Shown: positions 32,152 to 40,897, counted from the stretch's first letter. The stretch: 64,000 nt of DNA from Nocardia sp. NBC_01329 (GCF_035956715.1 NZ_CP108381.1:4434001-4498000), one strand, 5' to 3'. Made by a program: numbers and translations. Notes: generated by a model from the letters alone, not told the origin.

Positions 32152-33054
32152 TCAACTCTGCTGCTGCTGTATCGAACTCAGTGCGAGCACACCGGCGCCC
32201 GCAAGAAGGCCCAGGTCACCCAGTTCCGAAGGAATCGCACGCAATCCGGGCAGGAACGGCAACCGCGCGTGCATGGCGATCGCGTTCTGCAGCGGTTTCC
32301 ACAGCAAGGCACCGGCCGCGGTGACCGGTCCGCCGACCACCACGCGGTCGATATCCAGCAGCGCGGCGACAGAAGCAATAGCCCGCCCCAGCGCGGTACC
32401 CGCCCGCTCCAGCGCGGATATCGCGACCTGCTGCCCCTCGCCGGCCGCGGCCACCAGCGCCTCGACCGACGCGCCGCCCCATCCCTGACCGTTGGCCCAT
32501 TTGACCAGAGCGGCGCCCCCCGCCACCGCTTCCAGGCAGCCCCGCCCACCACACGAACACGGGACGTCGTAGCCCGGAACCAGCACATGCCCGATCTGCC
32601 CGGCGTTTCCGGTCCGCCCCACCACCACGAACCCGCCGACCATCACACCGCCGACAATGGCTTCGGACACATACATGGCCAGCGAGTCCATCACCTCTCG
32701 GGTCCCGCCGAAATGCCGTTCGGCCAGCGACAGGCATACACCGTCGAGAGCCAGGGCGACCGTCGCCGCGGGAAACAGCTTCTCCATCGAATCCACCAGC
32801 GGAAATCCGGCCTCCCAGTCGCTGATATGGCTCGGCGCCACGACCCCGGAGGACATATCTATCGGGCCACCCGAGGCGATGCCGACCGCCTTGATGTCCC
32901 GACCCGCGGCGATGTCCTGCATCAGCTCACGGACCCGTTCCCAGGTTTGTCTCTCCGGCACCGGAATCTGCTTGACCTGATCGGGGCCCACATCGTCGGC
33001 GATCTCGATTGCCGCGATCCGGGTCGGGCCGACCTCCAGTGCCAGGACTGTCAT
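32152..33054 (-). CDS. ROK-family sugar kinase/regulator
   Basis: 300 residues, ATG with GGTGG upstream. The N-terminal phosphate loop MTVLALEVGPTRIAA, the middle GRTGNAGQIGHVLV and the zinc motif CSCGGRGCLEAVAGG are typical of ROK proteins. The C-terminal DIDRVVVGGPV completes the ASKHA fold. There is no HTH domain, so it is a kinase-type rather than repressor-type member. The usual DxGGT loop reads EVGPT here, which makes ATP binding less certain. Likely substrates are glucose, N-acetylglucosamine or N-acetylmannosamine; the sequence does not decide. The WhiB-like gene lies 46 bases upstream in the same direction. Confidence 0.85.
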   Translation of the reverse strand: MTVLALEVGPTRIAAIEIADDVGPDQVKQIPVPERQTWERVRELMQDIAAGRDIKAVGIASGGPIDMSSGVVAPSHISDWEAGFPLVDSMEKLFPAATVALALDGVCLSLAERHFGGTREVMDSLAMYVSEAIVGGVMVGGFVVVGRTGNAGQIGHVLVPGYDVPCSCGGRGCLEAVAGGAALVKWANGQGWGGASVEALVAAAGEGQQVAISALERAGTALGRAIASVAALLDIDRVVVGGPVTAAGALLWKPLQNAIAMHARLPFLPGLRAIPSELGDLGLLAGAGVLALSSIQQQQS

Positions 33055-33100
33055 CTACCAAACCACCTGTGCTAGATCCGCGATTGCCTTCGCAATATAG

Positions 33101-33688
33101 TCATACGCCGACGGTTTCCGTCGGCTTCAGCGGATGCCCGAGCACCAGATGCCGTTTCGGCGCGGCCACGGCCGACTGAGGTCGAGCGGGGCGTGGGCCG
33201 TTGCGAATGATCCGCATCGGACGCTTGTGGTCGATGGGTACGGCACGGTGCCGGTCCAGATTTTCGACGACATTGCCGGAGTTGTCATAGGCGATGCCCG
33301 CCCAGATCATGGCTCGCGGCGCATCGCCCCGCTCGATGAGGGTCTGTGCGAGTTTGCTGCAATGTTCGAACAGCGGGCAGCTATAGCAAGTACGTATCGC
33401 CGTATGCCAGGACTCCGGGGTTCCGGAATCCAGGTCCCAGCTGTCCGGCACGTCCGCGCACGGCGGACGCTGCACAGATTTCACGGGTGCCGGAACCAGG
33501 GGCGTCGATACCGCCGACGCATGCTTCGTGGCGGGCATCACAGTGCCCAGCGGACGAATTCGTGTTGCGCTCATAACCGTCTCCGGAACTGCCGAGGGCA
33601 CGCCGGTGGACCGGAGCGTGTCCCGTTTATCGGGCGGATCATCAGGGCTGCTCGACAGACCCCGGAAACCAGCTGATGTCAGCTGCAT
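33101..33688 (-). CDS. WhiB-like (Wbl) transcription regulator, atypical
   Basis: 195 residues counting from the ATG at 33688 (a GTG lies one codon upstream). Four Cys are in the Wbl order C-x23-C-x2-C-x5-C, with the first in PPCADVPDSW and the others in TCYSCPLFEHC. These ligate a 4Fe-4S cluster in the family. The following IWAGIAYD stands in for the usual G[VI]WGG turn. The basic C-terminus has KRPMRIIRNGPRPARP. Long N-terminal (about 75) and C-terminal extensions are unusual. Downstream methionines or valines could be the real start. The promoter at 33694-33722 places the transcript start at or next to the ATG, so the mRNA may be leaderless. It is divergent from the MerR gene. Confidence 0.72.
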   Translation of the reverse strand: MQLTSAGFRGLSSSPDDPPDKRDTLRSTGVPSAVPETVMSATRIRPLGTVMPATKHASAVSTPLVPAPVKSVQRPPCADVPDSWDLDSGTPESWHTAIRTCYSCPLFEHCSKLAQTLIERGDAPRAMIWAGIAYDNSGNVVENLDRHRAVPIDHKRPMRIIRNGPRPARPQSAVAAPKRHLVLGHPLKPTETVGV

Positions 33689-33693
33689 CACAT

Positions 33694-33722
33694 ACGTTAG
33701 AGCACAGCAAGTTGCCAGGCAA
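33694..33722 (-). promoter_or_regulatory. sigma70-type promoter of WhiB-like gene
   Basis: Read on the minus strand: -35 TTGCCT (33722-33717), 17-base spacer, -10 TAACGT (33699-33694). The ATG of the WhiB-like gene begins six bases after the -10, consistent with a leaderless transcript. Confidence 0.55.
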
Positions 33723-33730
33723 GCGCCTTA

Positions 33731-33817
33731 CCGTTAAGTAACGGGACGTTGACCCACATTTCACTTCTTTTAGCCGCTGCTTGGCGGTTCGTTTAGTTAC
33801 GTACCGTTTAACTACGG
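33731..33817. promoter_or_regulatory. three similar 14-bp dyads in WhiB/MerR intergenic region
   Basis: CCGTTAAGTAACGG (33731-33744, perfect 6-bp arms), TCGTTTAGTTACGT (33789-33802) and CCGTTTAACTACGG (33804-33817). The last two are 15 bases apart, start to start. The first lies just upstream of the -35 of the WhiB-like promoter, and the last two lie upstream of the MerR gene. They look like binding sites of one regulator, most simply the MerR protein controlling both genes. Confidence 0.55.
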
Positions 33818-33841
33818 GCCCAACTATGGTTTCCTATAGGT

Positions 33842-34621
33842 ATGGCTGGCGAATCCGAGTACACGATCGACGAGCTGGCGCGCGCTGCCGAGACCACCGT
33901 GCGCAGTGTCCGCGTGTACCACGAGCGTGGGCTGCTGCCCTCGCCCGACGTCCGAGGCCGAATCGGTTACTACGACGCCGACCACCTCAACCGGTTGCAG
34001 ACGATCAGCCGTCTGCTCGGCCGTGGGATGAAACTGAACGGCATCCGGGAACTGCTGTCCGCCTGGGATCGCGGCGACGGACTCGCGGACGTCCTGGGCG
34101 TCACCGATCACGACCCGAGCACTCCTGGACGGTCGGCTCCCGCCGGCCCACCACAACCCGAGCCGGAAGAACCGGCCCACGAACTGCCCGATTACGTCCA
34201 ACAGGCACTGGCCGCCAGCGACGATCCGTTCGACGTCTATCGGGTCACCAATCCGCGCTGCAGCGATCTGGCCACCCGGCTCTCCGACGCCGGCCTGCCC
34301 GCCGCCGCCACCTTCCACCTGGTGGAACGACTGCGCGCCGATTGCGATCGAATCGCCGACCGCTACGCCGCCGAGATCTTCTATGTACTCGCGGGCCGGT
34401 CCTACGAGCAGTCCGAACGCAACCCCAAAGACCGCACCAAGCTCGAAACAGACTTGGCGATCGCCCGCCTCATCGTCACTCGGGCTGCCTCCGAACTGGT
34501 CGATCAGGCCTTCGGCCGACGCGCCGAACTCCCCACGCCCGAGGTGGAGATCGCCCGCCCCCGCCCCGGGCAACAGAGCGCCGCGGCCAACGGGAAGCAG
34601 CCCTCGCGCTCTCATATCTGA
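33842..34621 (+). CDS. MerR-family transcriptional regulator
   Basis: 259 residues, ATG. The N-terminal winged helix has YTIDELARAAETTVRSVRVY, then HERGLLPSPDVRGRIGYYDA and the second helix-turn LNRLQTISRLLGRGMKLNGI. The C-terminal ~170 residues are an effector-sensing or dimerisation part with DPFDVYRVTNPRCSDLATRL. There is no Cys metal site, so it is not a metal-type MerR. The N-terminal DNA-binding part is certain. The ligand is unknown. It is divergent from the WhiB-like gene with the repeated dyads between. Confidence 0.87.
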   Translation: MAGESEYTIDELARAAETTVRSVRVYHERGLLPSPDVRGRIGYYDADHLNRLQTISRLLGRGMKLNGIRELLSAWDRGDGLADVLGVTDHDPSTPGRSAPAGPPQPEPEEPAHELPDYVQQALAASDDPFDVYRVTNPRCSDLATRLSDAGLPAAATFHLVERLRADCDRIADRYAAEIFYVLAGRSYEQSERNPKDRTKLETDLAIARLIVTRAASELVDQAFGRRAELPTPEVEIARPRPGQQSAAANGKQPSRSHI

Positions 34622-34664
34622 GTTGCGGGCACGGCCGAAGGGCGCCGCCCGTAACGAAAGACTG

Positions 34665-34738
34665 TCGGGGTGACAGGATTTGAACCTGCGACCACCCGCT
34701 CCCAAAGCGGGTGCGCTACCAAGCTGCGCCACACCCCG
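34665..34738 (-). tRNA. tRNA-Pro(TGG)
   Basis: 74 bases. Acceptor CGGGGTG pairs with CACCCCG; the anticodon stem CCCGC/GCGGG surrounds loop TTTGGGA with anticodon TGG; the T-arm GGTTCAAATCC is normal. No CCA is encoded. Confidence 0.96.
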
Positions 34739-34742
34739 TACT

Positions 34743-34757
34743 ACCCCCGGAGGGGGT
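34743..34757. other. small hairpin between two tRNAs
   Basis: ACCCCC and GGGGGT with a three-base loop, between tRNA-Gly (upstream on the minus strand) and tRNA-Pro. It may mark processing of a joint precursor or act as a weak terminator. Confidence 0.45.
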
Positions 34758-34771
34758 GATCACCGGTTTGG

Positions 34772-34842
<71 letters not shown>

Positions 34843-35327
34843 ATGCCTACGACGTCGATGGGATGGCCCTGATGTCGCGTGCACAGCGCACTCTACCCAA
34901 TCGCGGTTTCATTTCGCCAATCAGCCCCCGCCGCCGTGCCGATATCGCCGCCGGCTCCGGAGAACACAGCGGCCGCGGCGATTCACCGGTGATGGGAAAC
35001 CCCTGGTGCCGGTTTTCGCGGCCTGCCCCCGGAAGGTCGGCTGTACTCGTCACCGAAAATTTCTGCAAAGGTGTGTAACACAGTCGATTCCGCGACGATA
35101 GGCGCAGAGATTGCTGTTGTTCCGGGGCCCGAGAACTTGCTGCAGAACGCAGGTCGGCGGGTTCCACCATCTTGCTACGATCTTCTTGCCGGACGGGGTA
35201 TCTGGAAAGGGGGCGGTTGCGTGCACCCGACAAGGTGGACCATCCGCACAGCAGTGCGACAGAGCCGGCCGAGCCCGGTGCCCGGGGCACGGACCGCTGT
35301 CCGTGACGCGATCTCCACCGCCACCCG
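34843..35327. other. 485-base noncoding region before diguanylate cyclase gene
   Basis: I see no gene with good coding character here. The region must hold the promoter of the leftward tRNA pair and that of the rightward GGDEF gene, but I find no convincing -35/-10 pair. Confidence 0.4.
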
Positions 35328-35336
35328 GTGGTCGAT

Positions 35337-36296
35337 ATGACCACTGAGCACCGGCCGCCCGTCCGATCCACCGCGCGGGAGTGGGCGCTGGCCGCGGGCG
35401 CGCAGCCCGATGCCGATATCAGCGCGGCCGAGATCGAACCTGTGCTCGTGGAGATCCTCGAACATCTACTGGACCTCACCGTCTCCGACCCGTTCCCGAT
35501 CCGCGCCGCTCGCCGGCTCGGTGCCCGGCTCTGTGCCGAACCTCTGCACCGGGTCCGGATGCTGGCCCTGGTCACGCGCACCCTGCTCGGTTTTCCGGCC
35601 GGGCCCCGTGGGTCGCTGGTGGCGACGCAGTGGCCGCTGGTGGCCAGCCAGGCGATCGACAGTTACGCCCAGGCGCTACAGGAGTTGGCGCTCGCCCAGC
35701 AGAAGAAGAACCTCTCCGATGAGGCCACCCGGCGGGTCCGCGAGTTCGCGGCGCTGCAGCAGCGGCTCGAACACGAAGCCACCCACGACGCCCTGACCGG
35801 ACTCGCCAATCGCACCCTGCTGCGCAAGCGGGTGCGCACGATGGCCGAGCAGGTCGACCGCGGGGTGGGGCTACTGGTGGTGGATCTGGACCGATTCAAA
35901 CAGATCAACGACAGCTACGGGCACGCGGTGGGCGACGAGGTGCTGGTGGAGCTGGCGAAACGGCTGCGTGAGGTGGCGCCACCCGGCGCGGTGGTCTGCC
36001 GCTACGGCGGGGACGAGTTCGTGCTGGCCGCCGGTATGGCCGCCGATTACTCGGTGACCGAACTGGCCCACGATATCGTGCTCGCACTCAACGATTCGGT
36101 GTGGTCGTCGGCCGGACCGGTACCGGTATCGGCCAGTGTCGGAACAACCTACGCGCCGCCGTCGGACCGTAGTGAACTGGCGGAGCTGCTCCGCCGCGCC
36201 GATCAGGCGATGTACTCGGCGAAATCCGCGGGCGGACGCCGGTTCGCCGGCGCGGAGACGCTGGAGACGGCGGTCGATACCGCGGTCGCGGGCTGA
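35337..36296 (+). CDS. diguanylate cyclase (GGDEF domain)
   Basis: 319 residues from ATG at 35337 (in-frame GTG at 35328; neither has a clear ribosome site). The N-terminal ~135 residues are a helical domain of unknown type, followed by a linking coiled helix (ALQQRLEHEATHDALTGLAN). The GGDEF domain spans about 145-300, with LVVDLDRFKQINDSYGHAVG and the intact signature CRYGGDEFVLA. The product should be cyclic di-GMP made from two GTP. The usual RxxD inhibitory site five residues before GGDEF is absent (the segment reads APPGAVVCR), so feedback inhibition is not expected. There is no membrane segment and no EAL domain. Confidence 0.9.
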   Translation: MTTEHRPPVRSTAREWALAAGAQPDADISAAEIEPVLVEILEHLLDLTVSDPFPIRAARRLGARLCAEPLHRVRMLALVTRTLLGFPAGPRGSLVATQWPLVASQAIDSYAQALQELALAQQKKNLSDEATRRVREFAALQQRLEHEATHDALTGLANRTLLRKRVRTMAEQVDRGVGLLVVDLDRFKQINDSYGHAVGDEVLVELAKRLREVAPPGAVVCRYGGDEFVLAAGMAADYSVTELAHDIVLALNDSVWSSAGPVPVSASVGTTYAPPSDRSELAELLRRADQAMYSAKSAGGRRFAGAETLETAVDTAVAG

Positions 36297-36305
36297 GCGC
36301 GGCAG

Positions 36306-37118
36306 TCAGGCCGGCTGGCACCGCGCGCACCAGAACAGGTTCCGGCCCTCCAGGACGGTATGGCGCACCGGATCGCCGCAGCAGCGACACGGTTCGCCCG
36401 CGCGGCGGTAGACGTAGGTGCGCGGGCGGTCCGCGGCGTAGGACGGCGCGCCGTGATCGTGCTCGGGACGCACCACGTGCATCTTTCCCAGCCGGACACC
36501 CACCTGCATCAGTTCGGCCAGATCCGCCCACAGCGCCGACCACTCCGCGGCGGTGAGTTCCATCCCCGGACGCCGCGGGGAGATACCGTGCCGGAAGAGC
36601 ACTTCCGCGCGGTAGACATTGCCGACCCCGGCGACCACGCGCTGGTCCATGAGCAGCGATCCGATACCGCGCCGGGAGCGGCGGATCCGCGCCCAAGCGG
36701 TTTCCGGGTCGGCGTCCGGACGCAGCGGATCGGGTCCGAGGCGTGCGATGAGGGCTGCCGTCTCCGGTGGCGTGAGAATCTCGCAGGCGGTGGGACCACG
36801 CAGATCGGTACCGAATCCGCGACCGTCCCGACCCGGTCCGGTCAACCGCATCCGCACCTGACCCACCGGTTCCGGCAGCGGCGGCTCCGATTCGGAGAAG
36901 GCGCCGTACAACCCGAGATGGACGTGCAGGTAGAGCTCGCCTTCGTATTCGTGGAGCAGATGTTTGCCCCACGCCTGGGACCGCAGCAGGACCCGACCGT
37001 CCACGCGGGCGGCACCCGCCGCGAATTTTCCCTGCGGACTCGACACCCGTACCACCGCTCCGGCCAGCCGCTGCTGGTGCCGGCGGGCGAGACGGTGCAG
37101 GGTATGACCTTCCGGCAC
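36306..37118 (-). CDS. nei: Fpg/Nei-family DNA glycosylase
   Basis: 270 residues. The N-terminus MPEGHTLHRLARRH exposes the catalytic Pro2-Glu3 after Met removal. The central H2TH region has GIGSLLMDQRVVAGVGNVYR, and the C-terminal zinc finger has CRCCGDPV and FWCARCQPA. These are the marks of endonuclease VIII, which removes oxidised pyrimidines and nicks the strand by beta/delta elimination. It corresponds by neighbourhood to M. tuberculosis Rv2464c (nei1), next to rpiB. It lies 24 bases after the rpiB stop, so co-transcription is likely. Confidence 0.9.
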   Translation of the reverse strand: MPEGHTLHRLARRHQQRLAGAVVRVSSPQGKFAAGAARVDGRVLLRSQAWGKHLLHEYEGELYLHVHLGLYGAFSESEPPLPEPVGQVRMRLTGPGRDGRGFGTDLRGPTACEILTPPETAALIARLGPDPLRPDADPETAWARIRRSRRGIGSLLMDQRVVAGVGNVYRAEVLFRHGISPRRPGMELTAAEWSALWADLAELMQVGVRLGKMHVVRPEHDHGAPSYAADRPRTYVYRRAGEPCRCCGDPVRHTVLEGRNLFWCARCQPA

Positions 37119-37142
37119 CCGACTACTCGCCTGCCCGGTGGA

Positions 37143-37616
37143 TCAGCCGGCGGGCAGCGCCGGCGCTTCGCCGGACTTCTCGTAATCGGCGAGGATATCG
37201 ATCCGGCGCTGATGACGCTCCTCATCCGACCACGGGGTCTCCAGGAAGGCGTCCACGATCGCCAGCGCCTCCGCACGGGAGTGCATCCGGCCGCCGATAC
37301 CGATCAGCTGCGCGTTGTTGTGTTCCCGCGCCAGCCGCGCGGTTTCGACACTCCAGGCCAGCGCGCACCGCGCGCCGGGCACCTTGTTCGCGGCGATCTG
37401 CTCGCCGTTACCGCTACCGCCGAAAACCAGCCCGAGGCTGCCCGGGTCGGCGACCGTGCGGCGGGCCGCCTCGATGCAGAAGGCGGGATAGTCGTCGAGC
37501 GCGTCGTAGACGAGGGCGCCGCAGTCGACGACCTCGTGACCGGCCTTCTCCAGGTGGTCCTTGACGGCGTTCTTCAATTCGAAACCAGCGTGATCGGCAC
37601 CCAGGTATACGCGCAT
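37143..37616 (-). CDS. rpiB: ribose-5-phosphate isomerase B
   Basis: 157 residues, full length. MRVYLGADHAGFELKNAV, then LVFGGSGNGEQIAANKV and CALAWSVETARLAREHNNAQ are characteristic of the RpiB/LacAB fold. In actinobacterial enzymes Glu of SGNGE replaces the Cys base used by E. coli RpiB, and that Glu is present here. It interconverts ribose-5-phosphate and ribulose-5-phosphate in the pentose phosphate pathway. It sits directly upstream of nei, the same order as Rv2465c-Rv2464c. Confidence 0.95.
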   Translation of the reverse strand: MRVYLGADHAGFELKNAVKDHLEKAGHEVVDCGALVYDALDDYPAFCIEAARRTVADPGSLGLVFGGSGNGEQIAANKVPGARCALAWSVETARLAREHNNAQLIGIGGRMHSRAEALAIVDAFLETPWSDEERHQRRIDILADYEKSGEAPALPAG

Positions 37617-37693
37617 GGCTGCGATTCTGTCAGGCCCCCGAACGGGAGCCGACGGCGGGCGGGGTGACCGAGTTACTGCTTAGAGTCGTGGGT

Positions 37694-38749
37694 ATGCAGC
37701 CGCACGACCCTCAGCAGCCGTCCGGATACGGTCCCGGCGCCGCCTGGTCCGCGAGTACGCCGGAGCCCGGGCCCTACCCGTGGCTCACCGACCGTCCACC
37801 GTCCTCGGTTCCGCTCCCGGGCGGATATCCCCCACCGCAGATGCCGCTGCACGAACCCCGGGGGCTGTCGCCGTTCGGGATGCCCGCCAGGCACAGCTGG
37901 GAGATCCCGTTGCTGGTCGTGGTCGTCCTCTTCACCGCTGTCGCCTACCTGCTCGCGTTCCTGCTGCTGTTCCTCGGCGCGGTCAACCAGTACGTTCTGA
38001 TCCTGGTGGCGGCGCCGCTGCTGATCTGGTTCGGTCGCGGTATCAACTTCTCGTCGCAGCGGGTGAACGGGGTGAAGATGTCACCCTCACAGTTCCCCGA
38101 CGGATATCGGATGGTGCAGGAGGCCGCCGCCCGATTCGGGATGGCCGCTGCCCCGGACGCCTATGTCGTCCTCGGCAACGGGCAGATCAATGCCTTCGCG
38201 TCCGGACACGGTTTCCGGCGCTACGTGGTGGTGTACAGCGATCTGTTCGAGATCAGCGGGGCCGCCCGGGAACCGGATGCCCTGGCGTTCATCATCGGTC
38301 ACGAGGTGGGTCATATCGCGGCCGGTCACACCTCCTACTGGCGTCAGCTCGGCATGTTCCTGGTGCCGTTCCTGCCGATCCTCGGCAATTCGCTGATCCG
38401 AGCCCAGGAATACACCGCCGACAACCACGGCTACTGCCACCGACCGCAGGGTGCTCCCGCCGCGATGGGCACCCTGGCGGCCGGAAAGTACCTGAACTCG
38501 GTGGTCGGGTTCGACGAGATGGCCGACCGCGCGGCCCAGGAACGCGGTTTCTTCATCTGGATGGTCAATGCGATGGCCTCGCATCCGGTGCTGACCTGGC
38601 GGATGTGGGCGCTGCGCGATCGCACTCGGCACGGGCGCCTGTTCTGGCGGCCGAACCCGGTTCCGCCGCGATTCGGCCCGCCGACCGGACTGCCGCCGGG
38701 CCACGGTCACGGTGGCGACGCGGTCACATTGTCCAAAGCCCCGCTCTGA
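37694..38749 (+). CDS. M48-family membrane metallopeptidase
   Basis: 351 residues from ATG at 37694; an upstream GTG adds ten poorly coding residues. A Pro/Gly-rich cytosolic N-terminus (about 60 residues) is followed by two membrane helices (about 72-120) and a peptidase domain with IIGHEVGHIAAGH, the HExxH zinc site. A downstream Glu (RAQEYTADNHGY) is the third ligand, with the ExxxD arrangement of the M48/HtpX group. It probably acts in membrane protein quality control. It lies between rpiB and the DsbA-like gene, divergent from the former and convergent with the latter. Confidence 0.88.
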   Translation: MQPHDPQQPSGYGPGAAWSASTPEPGPYPWLTDRPPSSVPLPGGYPPPQMPLHEPRGLSPFGMPARHSWEIPLLVVVVLFTAVAYLLAFLLLFLGAVNQYVLILVAAPLLIWFGRGINFSSQRVNGVKMSPSQFPDGYRMVQEAAARFGMAAAPDAYVVLGNGQINAFASGHGFRRYVVVYSDLFEISGAAREPDALAFIIGHEVGHIAAGHTSYWRQLGMFLVPFLPILGNSLIRAQEYTADNHGYCHRPQGAPAAMGTLAAGKYLNSVVGFDEMADRAAQERGFFIWMVNAMASHPVLTWRMWALRDRTRHGRLFWRPNPVPPRFGPPTGLPPGHGHGGDAVTLSKAPL

Positions 38750-38769
38750 CCCGGCCCGCGGCCGAAAAG

Positions 38770-38801
38770 GGGTTCCGGATTCCGACCGGAATCCGGAACC
38801 C
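38770..38801. terminator. 14-bp bidirectional hairpin
   Basis: Arms 38770-38783 and 38788-38801 are perfect with a four-base loop (GACC). It lies between the convergent stops of the M48 peptidase and DsbA-like genes. Confidence 0.85.
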
Positions 38802-38807
38802 GCGCGC

Positions 38808-39455
38808 TCAGTCGAATTCCGGGTTCTCGTCGCGGGTGCGCTTCAGCTCGAAGAAGTGCGGGTAAGCCGCCAGCGTCACCACGGCATCCCACAATTTGCC
38901 CGCCTCCTCACCACGCGGGATACGCGAGAGCACAGGGCCGAAGAAGGCGACACCGTTGACGTGGATGGTCGGCGTACCGACATCGGGACCGACCTTGTCC
39001 ATCCCCGCGTGATGGCTGGTGCGCAGTGCCTCGTCGTAATCGCCGCTCTCCGACGCGGCCGCCAGCTCGGCCGGCAACCCGGTCTCGGCGAGCGCGTCCG
39101 CCACGACCGCGGCGAGGGTGCCCTGACGATCGCCCTCGAGCTCGAACTCGGCCCGGCGGTCGTGCAGCCGGGTGCCGAGCGCGGTATACAGCGACGGCAG
39201 GATCTCCTCGCCGTGCTGCTGGGCCGCTGCCACGGCCACCCGGACCGGGCCCCAGGCGTAGGTCATCAGCTCCTGGTACTCCGGCGGCAGGTCACGACCC
39301 TCGTTGAGGACCGCCAGACTCATCACGTGGAAACGCGTCTCGATATCGCGAACCTTCGCGACCTCCAGAATCCATCGGGAGGTGATCCAGCACCACGGGC
39401 ACAGGGGGTCGAACCAGAATTCGGCAAGGTCCTTCTTCTCGGCCGAGTCGGACAC
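38808..39455 (-). CDS. DsbA-family mycothiol-dependent oxidoreductase (Rv2466c-like)
   Basis: 215 residues from GTG at 39455, preceded by GAGGAAC; the longer open frame is arginine-rich noncoding character. The active site FDPLCPWCW holds a CPWC thiol pair near the N-terminus. Downstream are a helical insertion and the cis-Pro region (GTPTIHVNGVAFFGPVL). Rv2466c is known as a mycothiol-dependent reductase that protects from oxidative stress and activates nitro prodrugs. The gene neighbourhood (rpiB before, pepN after) is the same as in mycobacteria, supporting orthology. Confidence 0.88.
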   Translation of the reverse strand: MSDSAEKKDLAEFWFDPLCPWCWITSRWILEVAKVRDIETRFHVMSLAVLNEGRDLPPEYQELMTYAWGPVRVAVAAAQQHGEEILPSLYTALGTRLHDRRAEFELEGDRQGTLAAVVADALAETGLPAELAAASESGDYDEALRTSHHAGMDKVGPDVGTPTIHVNGVAFFGPVLSRIPRGEEAGKLWDAVVTLAAYPHFFELKRTRDENPEFD

Positions 39456-39676
39456 GTTTCGTTCCTCTCCACAGGTCGTCGGCGGATTCCGCCCGCCGCC
39501 GCGGCGACCGCCGTGCGGCCGGCGGGTCGCCCACCGGGCACAGCCGTCGATACGAGCAACCCCGGCGGAGTGGTTTTCGTTCCCGAGCCGCCCAGGAGAT
39601 CGGCGCCGTCCTTTGTAGGCTGGCGGGAGAAGTTCGGATCGTCGCTGGAACAACCCACCACGAGGGAGTGTCAGCC

Positions 39677-40897
39677 ATGACATCTGCGCAGCATTTCGTC
39701 ATCGTCGGTGCCGGCCTGGCCGGGGCGAAACTCGCCCAGGCGTTGCGGGACAACGATTTCGACGGCCACGTCACCCTGATCGGCAAGGAGGACCGGCTAC
39801 CCTACGAGCGGCCGCCGCTGTCCAAGGAGTATCTGCTCGGTAAGAAGCCGGTCGAAGATTTCACGGTCGAACCGGCGGCCTGGTACCGGGACCACAATGT
39901 GGACCTACGGCTGGGCACCGAGGTGACCGCGATCGACCGGGCCGCCCGGGCGGTGCGGCTACCGGACGGCTCGATGCTGGAATACGACAAACTCGCGCTG
40001 GCCACGGGTTCCTCGTCCCGCACACTGCCGATCCCCGGCGCCGACGCCGACGGCGTGTACACCCTGCGCACCCTGGGCGAATCGGATGCCCTGATCGAAC
40101 TGTTCCAGACCGCGCGACGGCTGGTGGTGATCGGGGCGGGCTGGATCGGGCTCGAGGTCACCGCGGCGGCGCGCGCGGCGGGCGTGGAGGTGACCGTCGT
40201 GGAAACGAGCTCCGCGCCGCTGTTGGGCGCGCTCGGTCCGGAAATGGGTGAAGTGTTCGCCGCCCTGCACCGCGAGCACGGGGTCGATCTGCGCTTCGGT
40301 GCCCAGGTCCAGCAGATCACGACCGCGAACGGCCGCGCGAACGGTATCGCCCTGGAGAACGGCACCGAATCGGCTGCGGACGCGGTTCTCGTCGCGGTGG
40401 GTGCCCGGCCCGAACTCGGCCTGGCCGAAGCCGCTGGTTTGCTGACCGGCACCGGCGTTCTGGTGGACGCGAGCTTGATCACCAGCGATCCGAATATCGT
40501 CGCGGTCGGTGATATCGCCGAGCAGGATCATCCGGTACTCGGGCGCCGGATCCGGGTCGAGCATTGGGCGAATGCGCTGAACCAGCCCGCTGTCGCCGCC
40601 GCCGCCATGCTCGGCCGGGCCGCATCCTACGACCGGCTCCCGTACTTTTTCACCGACCAGTACGACCTCGGTATGGAATACACCGGATTCGCCGCGCCCG
40701 GCGACTACGAGCAGGTGGTCGTCCGCGGCGACCGCGACGGCCGGGAGTTCGTCGCATTCTGGCTCGATCCCCAGCACCGTGTACTCGCGGGGATGAATGT
40801 GAACGTGTGGGACGCGGGTGACCGGATCAAGGAGTTGATCCTCTCCGGCGAACCGGTGGATCCGGCCCGTCTGGCCGATACCTCGACCACCCTGTGA
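39677..40897 (+). CDS. FAD-dependent ferredoxin reductase-type oxidoreductase
   Basis: 406 residues from ATG at 39677 (GAGGGAG eight bases upstream); the GTG at 39668 overlaps that site. The N-terminal FAD motif VIVGAGLAGAKLAQAL is followed by YERPPLSKEYLLG, typical of rubredoxin/ferredoxin reductases of P450 and dioxygenase systems. The NAD-binding motif VVIGAGWIGLEVTAAA lies in the middle, then the FAD-binding VAVGDIAEQD and a C-terminal reductase domain. It transfers electrons from NAD(P)H to a ferredoxin. No ferredoxin or P450 gene is adjacent, so the partner is unknown. Complete length for the family. Confidence 0.9.
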   Translation: MTSAQHFVIVGAGLAGAKLAQALRDNDFDGHVTLIGKEDRLPYERPPLSKEYLLGKKPVEDFTVEPAAWYRDHNVDLRLGTEVTAIDRAARAVRLPDGSMLEYDKLALATGSSSRTLPIPGADADGVYTLRTLGESDALIELFQTARRLVVIGAGWIGLEVTAAARAAGVEVTVVETSSAPLLGALGPEMGEVFAALHREHGVDLRFGAQVQQITTANGRANGIALENGTESAADAVLVAVGARPELGLAEAAGLLTGTGVLVDASLITSDPNIVAVGDIAEQDHPVLGRRIRVEHWANALNQPAVAAAAMLGRAASYDRLPYFFTDQYDLGMEYTGFAAPGDYEQVVVRGDRDGREFVAFWLDPQHRVLAGMNVNVWDAGDRIKELILSGEPVDPARLADTSTTL

